In this document: one piece after another, positions 1 to 16,042 of the stretch
Numbering within the stretch: the first letter of the stretch is position 1
Layout: every line of letters starts with the position of its first letter
Assembly (NCBI GenBank): GCA_024196135.1
Contig: JAMQCK010000012.1
Location: 62,001 to 126,000 of the forward strand
Length of the DNA: 64,000 bases
Direction: 5' to 3'
From: Pleurotus ostreatus/Saccharomyces cerevisiae fusant
Taxonomy: Eukaryota; Opisthokonta
Made by a program: the position numbers and the translations under genes
The notes under the pieces: model-generated
Told to the model about the DNA's origin: nothing
Databases searched by the model: none
What the model saw: only the letters and a program-made list of their open reading frames with translations

Positions 1-257
1 AACACCAGCCGAAAATGATGACACGCTCGCCCTAACCCAATATGCGTGCAGCACCTTGCCGAATACTGCAAGCACTCCCCGCACACCTGCACCAGCTGCG
101 CGGGGGTAAACTGCGACGTCAGCAGCTCGCAGAACACCATTTTGCGCTGGAAGGGGTACTCGTTGGTCGTGGGGTCGATGGCGATGTCAGGGTATTGGCA
201 TTCGTGGCGGGACTCCGAGGTAGAGGCCGCGGATGAGGGCGTGACAGTGCCGGGCAT
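1..257 (-). CDS. RNase H-like protein with Cys/His N-terminal module, 5' part only
   Basis: The first 85 codons of a gene that runs off the left edge of the window. The ATG is at 257 and the frame stays open to base 1. The protein closely matches the N-terminal module of the complete RNase H protein at 19946-20860. Both carry RKM(V/L)FCE, then VCxxCLQYSARCC, then ACHHFRL(V/I)F, which leads straight into the first catalytic strand of the RNase H fold in the complete copy. Conserved candidate metal ligands here are C43, C59, C62, C69, C70, H72, C79, H80 and H81. The catalytic core is outside the window, so RNase H activity is inferred only from the paralogue. Confidence 0.75.
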   Translation of the reverse strand, partial: MPGTVTPSSAASTSESRHECQYPDIAIDPTTNEYPFQRKMVFCELLTSQFTPAQLVQVCGECLQYSARCCTHIGLGRACHHFRLV

Positions 258-933
258 GATGGTGAGGAGATGTGATGAGAAGTTGAAAGTTGAACTGAAG
301 GTGAAGGGTGAAAGGGAAGAGTGAGCGAGAATTTACAAGTTCACTGAGTCATTTACAGATGATCTACGCTGACGTGCAGTGACGAAGACGCTACAGTCTA
401 GACGCGTCGGCACGATGTCCGGCGTGCATGCATTTCTCCAATCAATTTCTTTCTGTTGCTCTCTCAAGCTCTCCTACCTGTACCATCGTTGGCCTTCGTC
501 GATCGACCATACTTCGCCTTGTCCCATCCTTCCACGCGCGCGACGCGTGATGTCAACCAATCAGCCAGCGCGTCGCGTCGTGGCTTGTCAAAGCCCGCCC
601 CGCGATCAATGGCATCGCGTAGCCTACTCTTACCTGCTAGAAGAATTCGGCAACGCCAAACCCTACACTCCGCTACCATACGTCGCCAACGGCAAGATGG
701 ATCCCGATAGGACTCGGTAAACCGCGGGCTTCGGGATGGGCGATGCCGTGCTTCAGAATGCGAGTCGGGCGCGTCCATGTCTATTGAGAAGGTACGAAAG
801 GAACTGCTATGCATCCACAATGTAAGATTCACTTTTGTATTCGTTGGAAGGCGTAAAAGTTAGGGTCACAGAAAGCAGGCGGATATCCAAATGAGCACTG
901 AATATATTGCGCACGGCTATGCAAACTTCCAAC
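258..933. other. Intergenic, no gene seen
   Basis: Short ORFs overlap on both strands (roughly 379-832), but none has a family signature, a splice-consistent continuation or a paralogue elsewhere in the window. It probably holds the 5' region of the left-edge gene and the upstream flank of the tRNA at 934. Confidence 0.5.
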
Positions 934-1012
934 GGCCGCCTGGCGTAATGGCAACGCGTCTGACTACGATTTGGTAATCAGGAGATTGCAGGTTCGACCC
1001 CTGCGGTGGTCA
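934..1012 (+). tRNA. tRNA-Arg (anticodon ACG) with 7-nt intron, copy 1
   Basis: A full cloverleaf can be drawn. The 7-bp acceptor stem pairs GGCCGCC with GGTGGTC using two G-U pairs. The D-arm begins TGGCG. The anticodon stem pairs TCTGA with TCAGG, and the T-arm contains GGTTCGACCCC. The anticodon loop is CTACGA + intron TTTGGTA + A, giving anticodon ACG with the intron at the usual 37/38 site. A T5 terminator lies at 1037-1041. The mature sequence is identical to the other three copies in the window. Confidence 0.93.
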
Positions 1013-1113
1013 CTTCGGTTGTGCCGAGGATCTCTCTTTTTGCCTCCGCTGGACGGCTCTAGTTGATCGGAAGAAGTGCATTGGCGGATCACGATAAGGG
1101 ACAACACCCCTGA

Positions 1114-2535
<1,422 letters not shown>

Positions 2536-2927
2536 TCGCCTTCTTCAACGAAGCGATGCGTGCGGAACATGCTTGAGGGCAGGCTGGGATTTGAGCTGCG
2601 TGAAACGACGAGGGTGAATACGTCTGGGGCTCGCAGCACGCTTGCATCCGACGCTCGCAGAGCATCCATTAACGTCAAGGCCCGCAGTGCCGGACTTTCG
2701 TGCATATCAACCTCGCATTCTTGGTCTTTTGGGCGTAGTTTAGCATCGATAAATCCAAGGCCACTGGACTCGAGCGAGCTGGGCATTACAGTATAGTGAT
2801 CCTTCCAAAATGCATGGCCGCCGTCTGAGCATGCTCTGGTCCACATTCTGAGCTCTTCAGTACCTTGTCAGCTAAGCATCCTCGAAGGAGATCGAGAGGA
2901 AAAAAGAACGCATTGGATAAGCTTCAG
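2536..2927. other. Intergenic, 3' region of FUR1
   Basis: No conserved protein is visible. It holds the presumed FUR1 3' UTR. The A6 run at 2900-2905 is, on the minus strand, the T6 terminator of the neighbouring tRNA. Confidence 0.5.
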
Positions 2928-3006
2928 TGACCACCGCAGGGGTCGAACCTGCAATCTCCTGATTACCTAATCGTAGTCAGACGCGTTGCCATTACGCCAG
3001 GCGGCC
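2928..3006 (-). tRNA. tRNA-Arg (anticodon ACG) with 7-nt intron, copy 2
   Basis: Mature sequence identical to the copy at 934, but the intron is TTAGGTA. A minus-strand T6 terminator (A6 at 2900-2905) lies just downstream. With copy 1 it brackets FUR1 in convergent orientation. Confidence 0.93.
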
Positions 3007-3190
3007 GATACGTAAAGCCGTTTTGACTGCACGTCGAGGTCTAAATCAGCAGTCTCATGTACGAATCGCTTGCGCGATGTAGCACAGTAGTGATGGATGG
3101 CCAGCCCAGTTCACTATCACTCAGGAACCTGCTCCTACTACACTCGCTACAACGCCGTATCTTCGAGAACCTTGCCTGCGCCGAGCAAGC

Positions 3191-4440
3191 TCAAGGGCCC
3201 CTATATCCTTGTGCTGCCCGTATTGTGCAGCAGCACACAGCTCTGGGAGCATCTATTAGCTTTCGATATCGACAGATTTCCTTCCACAGCTTCTCCGCAC
3301 CAGCAGAGGAAGCACTCACACAAGGAAGATCACAGTTATACGCCCCCGGCGCGTCCTTCGTTCCCACTAGCCGCCGGAAAGCGCTGATGGTAGCTTCTGA
3401 GCACCGGGCGTATAGCGCGTCTAGCGTCTCTTCCGTTTTCGCCGTCTGTCTCGCTACCATTGCGTCCCGATTCTGTTTCTCGGCCTGTGCAACCACATCT
3501 CTCCCCAAGTCGGCCGCATCTGCTACGATCAACAGCCACCCACCCCCGTCCAACTTGAGGACTGTGTCCGACAACGCATGGCCTGTGAGTCGGCGTATGC
3601 GGCGCAGGATGCGCTCCAACGTAGCCGCGAAGTCGCCGGGTATCGCCGTTCCCGTACGTAGAGCTTGTCTATGAAGCGCATGGGGGGACGTCGCGTAGCC
3701 GAGGACAAGGCGGGAGCGGCGGGGGCAGTGGCAGATGATGGAGGACGGTTCGAGGATCGAGCCTGGTCCAAGGGAGTGGTGCCCGCTTATCTAGTGAGGA
3801 GTGTATGTTTGTCAGGCAGTCTAGTACAGAGGTGGTGAAAGCGTACCTTCGCTTGGAACTTGGCCTCTCCTCCACCGTCAGCCGCAATTCTATAAAGCGC
3901 CGGCATCTCCTCGGTCGGCATCGACTCCTGAAAGCGCTGCAAAAGGACATCGGGCACCACCATGTCCTCCACGCGCGGGCTCATCCCCTTGACAAGGATG
4001 AGCCATAACACCTCTTCGCTGCCGCCGGTCGGTGCGGTCTGCCTGCCTGCCCCCCTCGCCCCGATGATCTGACCGTCTCTAACATCTCTCGCCATTCGAA
4101 CCTCCATCAACCCATTGCCCTCACATACGCCCGTCGCATTCTCCAGCCGGCGAAGAAAGGCATGCACCGTGAGCTCGGAGTCCCCGCACACGCCGAAGCC
4201 ACGCTGCGTGGCAGCTTCAGCGATGCTCGCGGGAGTCGTCAGGTAGCCGAGTGCGTAGAGGATAGGGCCGTCATACGAATTCGGGGAGGTCCCCTCACTA
4301 GACGAGTCGTTGACCTCTGTGGCGGTGCGAGGGGGACGGTCGCGAGAGTGTAAGTATACCTGGCGCTTTGGGGTTGAAGTAGGCGACGGAGGCGAGGACA
4401 CGGGAAAGAGCAGCAGAGGACTACGAGTGGGGGTGGGCAT
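3191..4440 (-). CDS. Hypothetical protein, no recognised family
   Basis: Two exons (4440-3847 and 3790-3191) flank a 56-nt intron with GTACGC donor, CTGAC branch point and CTAG acceptor. They give an uninterrupted 397-residue protein. The N-terminus is Pro/Ser/Thr-rich and probably disordered to about residue 55. The rest is mixed, with several Ala/Arg-rich stretches likely to be helical (for example RILRRIRRLTGHAL and ETLDALYARCSEATISAFRR). There are no transmembrane segments or signal peptide and I recognise no catalytic motif. The ATG chosen is the first one downstream of a plausible leader; an alternative upstream non-ATG extension is not needed. Confidence 0.6.
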
Positions 4441-5014
4441 GGGCGAAGTCAAGGTCGAGAGTGGCAGCGAGGGCTGGGTATGAACGGGGAAGCAAAAGAC
4501 AAAGGCCTTTGCAGGGGAGCGATGACATGGTGGTCACAAAGCCTTGCCTGATGGTCCATGCAAGATGACTGTCGGCGTTTGCTGCGTGCAACAGACTCAG
4601 ACGTGCTCAGGGCCAGAGAATTAGACCTGTGGGCGCTAGTGAGTACAATCATCCAGCTCTCCAGTCAACTCGAGTCCCGAAGCCGCAAGACAACCGCCCA
4701 CACACCACATCCATACCACTCAAAGGATGCGAAAAACGCATTTACATTCGTCGTCAAAGACCGGAAATACGAGGCGCGTACCTAAGCTAAAGCAGGGCAG
4801 GGCATATGGTAGGATCATTGACATCAAGAGGGGGATTAAACGACTGGTACTGAATGCAGATGCTGTCGAGGGTGAGTATGTAGATGCTTCGAACGATCGT
4901 GAATATATACCATAAATACTTCTGTACAGTAACCGCAGGCGTTCATTTCATCGTGGGGGTTCCAAAGTTGTCCACCAGGGGAGCGGAGGGGAGGGGAGGA
5001 AGGGAGAAGGTGGC
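4441..5014. other. Intergenic between two minus-strand genes
   Basis: It should hold the promoter of the 3191-4440 gene and the 3' UTR of PLC1. I see no ORF with family resemblance and no clear TATA box. Confidence 0.4.
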
Positions 5015-8000
5015 TCACGCGTCGCGGACGCCGATGCGCACGAAGAGGGTAGAGAAAAGGTACTGTGAGAGGTGCGCGTCGTGGAGGGGCAAGTGGCGGT
5101 ATCCTGAAAGCTCTGTTAGAATAAGAAGGAGGTTATCGAGACGGTCACTTACCACGCGCAAGTGCCCCCAAACTGGAGCAGTACACAGCAAGCGGCATAT
5201 CGTCCTCGTCGGCAGTCCCAGCCTCCTGCTTCACCTCGAAACGGACAAAGATCAAATCATACATCTCCTCCCCGCCCGCGACGGCAAAGGGTATCAGCAG
5301 CCGCTGCTCCCACACCGGGTTGAAGCCGTTCGCGCGGACTGTCCCCGTGCGCACGAAGACACGCTTGGCCGCGGGCTCGCCGCTCTCGAAGGGAGAGTCG
5401 CGTCCGCTGCCGCTGCCAGGCGCGCGCTGCAGGAGGTGCCACTCGGGGACGTGAATGCTGACCTCGACGTACGGGTCGACGATGCCGAGGATCTCGCGCC
5501 CGGTTGCGTCCTTTGCGCGAGGAAGCTGTTGCGCGGAGATAATCTCGACGTCGAATATTCGTCCGGCGGTGTTGGCAAACAGGTCCCGAGTGGGTGCGCG
5601 AAGCGGCGCGGGCTTCAATACATACCCTCGCCGTCCATTCCGCTGGAACATGGCGTGGTTGAGCATGTACGTCAAATCTACAGGGGACATCAGCATTCAT
5701 ACGCATTGGTGTGGGCATTGCACGGACCGAAAGTTTGCCAGTTGATAGCCACAACCTGCGCGCCTGCACACCAGTACCGCACGACCGCCTCGGCCGGGAA
5801 GTTGCTCGAGCTGACTCTTGTCCCTCGCGGGTACACCCGCACTAGATGGTCGCGGCAGTGCTTCGCCAGATCCAGCATTCCCGTTGGCGTCTTCAGCAGC
5901 ATCTTATTCGCCCGGTTCTCCGAGAGCGAGAACATATGCGACGGCTCGTACGTCTCCTTCTTGTTCAGCCCACGGCACTTTACACCCATCGTGTACACCA
6001 GCAGCGCGAGCAGCTCGCGTGCCATCTTGGGCTTCGCAGGGGTGGTGCTGGTGCTGTTCTCGGACTGTCGGCGCGACATGCTGGAGTTGCGCCAGTGCAT
6101 GGGGGGAGGGGACGATGAGACAGCGCCGTTGAGCGCTGCGGGGGAGGAGGCTGCCGACGTGCGTGCCGCACTCGAGTTCGACCGACGAGTGCGCACACGC
6201 TGGAGGATACCCTTCGAGAAATCTGGAGGAGTCATTGACACATGCTCCTGGATCTCACAAAGAACGACTCACCCTTCACCGTGCTGGCATATTCCGAGAT
6301 CCCAGCCGCATCGAGGAAGTCCGACTCCGACGTCGTCGTCGATGTCAGCTCGAGCTCTGGCGGCGCATCTGGGTTGCGGTCCCGCCCCACATACACGTTC
6401 TTCGACTTGAGCAGAATCTTCCCGCGGAGTTCTTCCGGACTCGGTAGGTGGTCGACCTTCCACCCGTCCTCGGGCACGTCCTCGAGCGGCACGCGCACCA
6501 GCGTGTCCCCAAACTCCTCAATCATAACGCGCGCGACCTGCACCTGCCCGAGCACGCTGCAGTGCATCTCCGCCGAGATGATGAGGGGGTACGGGCTCGC
6601 TACAAAGCCGTACTTCGCGATCGCCGCGCACACCGAGCGCAGCGGCACCTTGCTCACGAGCGTCTTCCCGTGGAAGATGAGCGGCTCAGAGCTCGGGGTT
6701 GGGCCGTCGTAGATGTCGACCTCGACGCTGCGACAACCGCTGAGGAGCGCGCGGATGTAGCCCTCGACCGTGCTGACGCCGACGAGCTGGTGGCCGACGA
6801 GGTAAGTATTATGTGATGAGGAAATATAGTATTCAGACAAAGGCCGGGTCATGTCATGAGTTGGACCGTCGTCCAGCGCCGCGTTATCGGAAGACATCAG
6901 GAAGTTGGTGAAGGAGTCCAGGGTAAAACATGGCGGGGAACCGGGAGATTCAGTAGGCGGGGTAGTCGGAGGCGTCTGAGCGGTATGCTTGTCGTAGATT
7001 GCGCGCAGCTCCACCTCGGTGAGCGTCGACTCCTGCTCTTCGCGCATGAATTTGGCGAATGTCTCGAAGTCGAACGCGCCACCGGCGGCTAATTTCTTGT
7101 AAAGCCGCTCGACCTCGGGACGCGCTTTGAGCAGCTTGACAAAGAATCGGAAGTCGTCGAAGTCGAGGTAGTTGCGCCCCTGGCGATCAGCCTGCTTGAA
7201 TAGGCGCTGCAGATCCTCCGACGCTGAGTTGATATTCAGCTGGCGGCAGAGCTTCTGCACCTCCTCGAAGACGAGCACGTGATCGCGCTGCTCGTCGGCG
7301 CGCGTCCAGTACTGACGCTCCCAAACAGCCTGACGCATCTCGCCATGATCAAGCCCGGTCATGAGCGCGGCGCGGATGGTGTGAAGTTGGCGGAGAGTGC
7401 GGTCCCACATTGTGAACGCATCGTGTGTGGGTGCAATGAGATGCAGTGTCTTGTAGTTGCCAGCAAGCACGTAGATGATCGTAAGCCACCGGTTCTCGTA
7501 CTCCTCGGAGAGCTGAAAGTGCTGTCTGTGCAGTCGTGCGTCCGCGCCCGTGCGAATCTCCTTGATATTCTCGATCGGGACTAGGGGGAACGGTTAGCAT
7601 GCGCGGTGGCGGCGAGGAGGTCGGTCACACGCACTGAATCGGTGTATCCTCCCCTCCCAGACGATGTGCCCAATGTCGGCGTCGACGCGGAAGATGACGC
7701 GCTTGCGCTTCTTGTTTGTGACCTTGTCCATCGGCGTCCCGTCCTTGAGCATCTGCGGCACGACGACATCAGACGTGGGGGCGGGGGCGGGGGGATCGCT
7801 GTGCTGCGGCGTGCCGATGAGCGCCACGTCGGCTGCCGCTGCGCGCTGGGGGGGCGGCGGGGGTTCCACGGGGGTGACCGCGCTCGAGCTGGAGCGCACG
7901 CGCCGCATGTACTTGTGGTCGCGAACCTCCTTGTACTTGCGGCGGATGGAGTCCGTGATGCGTCCTCTGCCGACCTTGCGCGGTGCCGGGGACTGGGTGT

Positions 8001-8103
8001 CGACGAGCTCGCGCATCACGGGCTGGCCGTTGGGCGCGAGCAGATTCGATGCGCGACGTAGCGCCCGCCCTGCGAGCGTGGGCGCGCGATCCGGTTGCGA
8101 CAT
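5015..8103 (-). CDS. PLC1: Phosphoinositide-specific phospholipase C, delta-like
   Basis: Hydrolyses PIP2 to IP3 and diacylglycerol at the plasma membrane, and is calcium dependent. Five exons (8103-7635, 7580-6273, 6222-5728, 5677-5153, 5112-5015) encode 964 residues. Domain order: basic N-terminus, PH-like domain (about 120-260), EF-hand region (about 260-380), catalytic X box (from about 400, with SEYYISSSHNTYLVG), Y box (about 630-775, with VAINWQTFDLTYMLNHAMF) and C2 domain (about 795-950), ending in GYRHLPLHDAHLSQY. The catalytic residues are visible: His in SSHNTY, Glu and Asp in VEVDIYDGP, His in IFHGKT and Glu in SAEMHCS. Intron 4 is only 40 nt, yet the join restores the conserved C-terminus exactly. 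The X-Y linker is Ser/Pro-rich, as in other fungal PLCs. Confidence 0.95.
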
Positions 8104-8216
8104 GCCTTCCGTTCTCTCGCACGCTTGTCTGGAAGCCAGAGACCGTTTAGGGCAGTGGCTGGATGCACGCCCACTGCACGATTCGTCGCCCAGGTTGTGG
8201 AGAGATAAAGGGGAGC

Positions 8217-8223
8217 TTATATA
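8217..8223 (-). promoter_or_regulatory. Possible TATA box of PLC1
   Basis: TATATAA on the minus strand, about 115 bp upstream of the PLC1 ATG at 8103. The spacing fits a fungal core promoter; no transcript start can be seen. Confidence 0.4.
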
Positions 8224-8225
8224 TG

Positions 8226-9975
8226 TAGAAGTGGATGGCGGAAGAGGAAGAAGAGCAGCAGAAAGGGACAAATATTTGCAATCTTTGAAGTTCTCGCCGG
8301 CGGGCGCTTGTTGTAAAATTGGCGCTCATACCCGCCAAACCCGCCAATCATCTCCAGTCCCAGTTGACAGTCGAAAGGCTCGAGGGAGTAGGAGGAAAGG
8401 ACTGCGCGCCAGACCGCCAAGCCCACTTCAAGGCTTTCGTCAGGCCTTCATATGCTCTATCAGGCCACGTGGCAAGTATATCGCCCTCGATTGCGAGCAT
8501 CGGGCCCCAGTCAAATGACAAGGGTTAGTACTCTACGATTCCCGTTCAAAGGAACTGCAGCCTTCCTTTAATTCCATCGGGATAACTGGAATATTTCTGC
8601 CACCTGACCTGAGTCATGCCGACAAGTATGCACCGCTATAGCCCACTAACTTTCCTCCGAGCTTCCATCCCGAGTTGTTTCGGGGCGCCCAGCGGCTCCT
8701 CGAGGCAAGCCGGAAGTTGTCCGTGAGCATGATTACCACGCCCGGTTATCCTCGTCCATCATCTCCGCCTACAATTAACTCATTAGCACCCCACGACCCG
8801 CAGCGACGTCGAATTGTGCACGCACCCGGATCCCACTGCCGTACGCAGGCAGCGCGGTATACGTTTCACGGCGCGCGCGGATCTATAATCACTGGTCAGT
8901 TGTCTGCCACTTCTTCATCACCAAGCAGACTATGAAGACCCAGGGGGCGAGTATCCGGGACCCAATGAATGCAGAGCGCACTCACCGACCGCACCTTCCG
9001 CGGGCGAAGCACCTATACAACGAGGAATCGGTCAGACCTCGGGGGCCCCACTGGCCTTCAATTGCAATCACCTTTGCTAGCTTCCCCCACACCGTATTGA
9101 AAGTCGGACCCAATCGTCTGCCCATCATCTTGCTAGGCGTCCCGTGCTCGTTGTTAGCTGAGCTCACTCGGGGGAACCCAAGCCCCGTAGTCAAGATGAA
9201 GGTAGGGAAAGACTGGCAGACGACCCAGTGACCCCCGCCTACTTCCAAAGATTGTGCCTTGCGCCGACCTGCTCACGCGCCAAGCCCGAAGTTCGAGGGT
9301 TCGGCCAACGTGACCAAGGCCAATTCTGTTTTCCATCAGCGCTACACGCCATAATTTCAACGTTTTCTGCAGCAAAACCGACTCAAACCGTCTGATTCAG
9401 CGTCTTGGTATTGCGTAGGATTACCACGGAACTCCGCGAGTCCCAAATCGCTGGCAATCCGTACAAAACCGTGGAATTCCAACGTTCGATCACTTCCGGT
9501 CCGAGGTCCGATGTTCAACTTTGCACGTGATGTGGCTCCGCCACTGTTTGCGCATGCTTGCTCGGGTTATCTCTTCATGCCCATGTCTTAGTGAGATATG
9601 CATATACAATATAGTATATCATAGACGCTGGATTTGTCGCATATAAGCGTGATACATAATGTAAATATGTAGATATCCACCTGGCCTCTACACTTGGAGC
9701 ATATCATGTGCATGACAGACTGAAAGCGTCCGTACAACAACAAACAGCTACAACAACAACGATGGGAACGGGGTTACAAACAAGCAAGAAGCGGAAGCAG
9801 ATGATAAAGGATGAAGCAGAAAAGGAAGGAGTATACAACGAGAATAAGTAGATTATAGGAATGCAATGATACACGCACTTTACACGCAGGCAGCGAGCTT
9901 GTGAAGGCACGCCCGCTGCCCACGATATTCTACGACCCGCACGCTAGATCCGGCGCTACATTCACAAATTCGGCC
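8226..9975. other. 1.75 kb gene-poor interval
   Basis: The longest gap in the left half of the window, lower in GC than its surroundings around 9540-9900. Short ORFs (8217-8528, 8932-9248, 9704-9910) have no family signature, no splice-linked extensions and no relatives here. It presumably holds PLC1 upstream DNA and the 3' UTR of the kinase. I see no tRNA or repeat. Confidence 0.45.
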
Positions 9976-12667
<2,692 letters not shown>

Positions 12668-15600
12668 TCAGGCGGACGAGGCCTTGCGCTTCTGCCACTC
12701 CGCCGCCGCAATCTCCTTCAACGCGATCTTCAGCACCTTGCCCGCCGCGTTGCGCTCTGGAAAGCCTCTCAGCAGTGAATATATACAACACGCCACACTC
12801 AACTCACTCAATGGCTCGTCCGTCAAGATGATCATGACCGGGACTGCATGCTTCGGCAACCTATCGACATCCATTAGCATCTTGTATACCAACCGACCAA
12901 GGACCACGCACTTCTTCCTCAGCAACTCAAGCAGCCCCTCCTCCGTATCCTTCCCCCGATAACCCTCCTTCACCACCGCCACCGCAACAGGCAGCTCGCC
13001 CGAGCGCTCGTCCGGAACCGGTACAGCTGCGGCCTCCAGGACACCAGGGTCAGCGTATAGCGCGTTCTCGATGGATATGCTTCCCTGAGATGCACGATGA
13101 GCACGACAACGTTGGCCGGTAGAAGGAGGGCGACGTACGATATTCAATCCATCCCGGATGATCATGTCTTTCTCTACGTTCCGTCGTCAGTCGCCATAGA
13201 GAGGTCAGTACACGGGGCAGCCAACACGCACTACGATCCGTTATATACATGAATCCCTCCGCGCACAAGGCGCCGATATCGCCCGTCTTGCACCAGCCGT
13301 CCTTGGTCATGAAGTTCGCGGTCGCCTCTGGAGAATGAGCAGTCAGTTCAGAAGTCCCTTGGGTCATGATCCTTCCTCATCCGTCAACTGCCACCTACCC
13401 GGATCGCCATAATAGCACTTCATCGCATTGGGCCCGCGCACCCAGATCTCGCCCGTATGGCCCGGCAGCAGCTTCTTCCCGTTCTCGTCGACTACCATGA
13501 CGTCGACGACGGGGACGCGGGTGCCGCTGGAGGATGAAGGCGAGTCAGTCATCTCGAATTCGGGGAGGTTGAAATTCGGTAGCGGAACAGGATAGTCCGC
13601 AAGACACAAGCGAAGGGGCAAACTCACCAGCTCAGCGGCCGGGCAAAGAAGTCTTCTGCCGCTGTAGAAGTTGCATGAGCCTCCCATCCTCCCACGGGAG
13701 GCAAATCATCAAGCGCACAAGTAGTCACGCACGACGCGTTCATCTCCGTCATACCGTAGCCCTGACCTCTGTTGGGCGATGCATCAGCGTCTGTCCCCCT
13801 CTTCCACCTCACTCCTCCTCTTCCCATCCTTCCCTTCCTCAGCCTAGTAACTCCCCTGCCCCGAAGCGCTAAACCAAATATCACAAAACGCCACAACCAA
13901 AAACTCACATCATCGCACCCGGAAATGCCTCCCTTGCCCTCCGCGCAAAGTCCTTGTGCACCGCGCCCCCCGCGACACCGACAGTGACGAACTGGTGCCC
14001 TTGCAGCTCGGTGCTTGCGAGCTTGATGAGGTCGTGGATGGCGTTTTGGGTGCTGGATAAGGGGATTCGCGACTATTAGTACGAAAGATTCAAGAAGAAA
14101 ATAAAACGGAGAGACGCACGCAGAGACAAATTTGATGTCCTCTTTCTTGATGAGGCTGCAGTCATTTCGCGTGTTGAAAGTGGGCACAGAACGAGGAGCG
14201 CAGTGCGTACCTTGCCACTGGAAGAAAGCCGTCAGCACCAGTCAAAAGCACGTCCAGGAGGCTACATACATTCAGAAGGCTTGTACTCCCTCACATAAAC
14301 GAGCTTCGCGCCCATGAAAGTCGCCAAAAGCTAGCAAGGTGCATCAGTCAACAGCCCATTCCACGCAAACCGTACACTCACGCCCAACGATATGCCTACA
14401 TTTCATCAGCACCTTCATCGACCGGATAGCGCACGACGTACCGATAGCACCAAAAATCGGCGTCGGATAGAACACGCCCATCGGCGGTGGGATGACGCCC
14501 GAGACTGGCTTCTCCCCGCGGCGGATCGTGGCGCGATGGCCGTTAGAGATGACCTGCAAGGGAGTATTCAGCAAGTTCATTCTCCCATAGCTCGTGAGAC
14601 CAGGCCTCACATTGAACAAGTTGGTCAACAGGGCGCGCTGCGTGCTCAGGCAGGCCTCTGCTCGTATGGTCAGAAGTCATTCGATAACCCCCCCCCCCCC
14701 CCCCCGGAAAGGTTAAGGCCACCCACTAGGCATCAAACTCCCCGTCCCGCTCGAGAACAATATGATTGCGTCGTCCTCTGGGACGATTTCCGGGTCGTTA
14801 CTGACAACGTCCGCCCCATCGCCCTCGTACTTTGCAAGCACATCTGCGAAGGACTTCATGCCTATCCACGAGCCTTTGCCTTCGTGGGACTCGAGGACGA
14901 GGACATCCTTGACGCGCAGGTCGTCACTGATGGGTTTGAGAAGCTCGTCAATGACAGGCTCGAGGAGATCGGCGCGCTCGGGATCGAGCAGGATAAGTTT
15001 GCAGTCGCAGAGGATGATGGAGTGCTTGATGCTATCTTGGGTGAGGGTGCTTAATTGGCTTGAGTTTAGCGCGGAGGATAACAGAAACTGAGGAGGATAT
15101 TCACCAGTTGACGAGCGCAGGCACGGCTCCGAGGAGGTCTAAGGATGTCATTGTAGAGCTTTTGCAGGGACAGACAAAAATTGACTTACGACACGCCCAG
15201 AATACAACGAGGTAATCCGGGATGTTCCTCGAGACGATCCCAACGTGGTCGCCTGTAAAAGTTCCGCTCTCAACCCCCACTTCACGACTTCATTACCATA
15301 AACCCACCTTTGCCAACCCCATAAGCATCCCTAAACATCGCCGCCGTCCTTAGCGCCCGCTCATGCGCGACCCGGAATGTGTACCGCTGCTCCTCGAAGA
15401 CGACATACTCCCGATCGCCGTACATCCGCACGACTTGCAGCCACAGCGCGCGGCACGACGGCGGCAGGTTCTTGTACACGCTGTATACCCGCCCATCGAT
15501 GCACGCCGTCTCCGTCTCGAGCAGTGCGCCGGGCGCGGTCATCAGGTGTAGCGCTATAATACATTGACACCGCGTCAGTACACTGTCATTGTCAAGCATA

Positions 15601-15689
15601 GCTCGCGACCCAGAACTCGCGAGCCAAACAAGCTAGCGATACGCACTCTCTTCGACAGTGTTCTTCGGGATCCAGGGCTCGTCGGACAT
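12668..15689 (-). CDS. AMP-dependent synthetase/ligase, acyl-CoA synthetase-like, paralogue A
   Basis: Adenylate-forming enzyme (AMP-binding plus AMP-binding C-terminal domain), expected to activate a carboxylic acid to an acyl-CoA. Twenty exons encode 595 residues: 15689-15647, 15553-15308, 15252-15190, 15138-15105, 15049-14727, 14657-14611, 14553-14442, 14395-14382, 14330-14270, 14217-14211, 14155-14120, 14052-13909, 13768-13719, 13661-13628, 13526-13399, 13327-13232, 13173-13139, 13084-12912, 12860-12808, 12756-12668. Visible motifs are GYGMTEMN (A5), GEIWVRG (A7), KTGDIG and DRKKDMII (A8) and NAAGK with the catalytic Lys (A10). The A3 loop reads SSGTGSLMPK, one residue longer than the usual SGTTGLPKG, and A8 has RDGLNI for RGGENI. 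Exon sizes match paralogue B at 48436-51644. Substrate unknown. Confidence 0.85.
14688..14705. repeat. Homopolymer C18 tract
   Basis: Eighteen consecutive C on the plus strand (G18 in the transcript), inside the intron between exons 5 and 6 of ligase A. It is likely to be length-polymorphic and prone to sequencing error. Confidence 0.9.
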
Positions 15690-16042
15690 GGTGTCTTCGT
15701 TGCGGTAGACGACAAGAAGCGCCCCATCTTATACCGCCTGATGGGCCCCGCCATGAATGCCCACGGAGGACGGAACACGGGGAGGTGATGATTCGGCATG
15801 AGGGCATGTGATGGATTCTGATCCCGCGCTCGGCGGACCCCGAAACAGATCCCCATTCAGTTTATGGTGCGCGACCGCGTCCATCATCGAAATCTACCGT
15901 TCCCTACCCCGGACTGCTGATCAGGTTCGACCTTAGTCCCCAGTTCTGAAGAGTTCCACTCGGCACCAGTGGCGACGAATATACATGGGATAAAAATACC
16001 ACAACAGTGCTCGATAAACCGATACAAGACTGAATCTCTAGG
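15690..16042. other. Intergenic, ligase A upstream region
   Basis: Separates two genes on the minus strand. No TATA box or coding signal is obvious. Confidence 0.4.

Noticed and set aside
379..832. Overlapping ORFs near the left edge
   Set aside because: No start context, splice continuity or paralogue; they look like chance frames.
4884..6410. 508-codon plus-strand frame
   Set aside because: Lies antisense to PLC1, whose domains and introns are certain. It has no family features and is open only because of GC-rich codon bias.
13650..13730. GC donor or retained 69-nt segment in ligase A exon 13
   Set aside because: A GTGCGC donor at 13718 with a 57-nt intron gives exons of 50 and 34 nt, exactly as in ligase B.
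14688..14705. C18 tract as a sign of assembly error breaking ligase A
   Set aside because: It lies wholly within an intron, and the flanking exons join in frame with the same lengths as ligase B, so the gene model does not depend on it.
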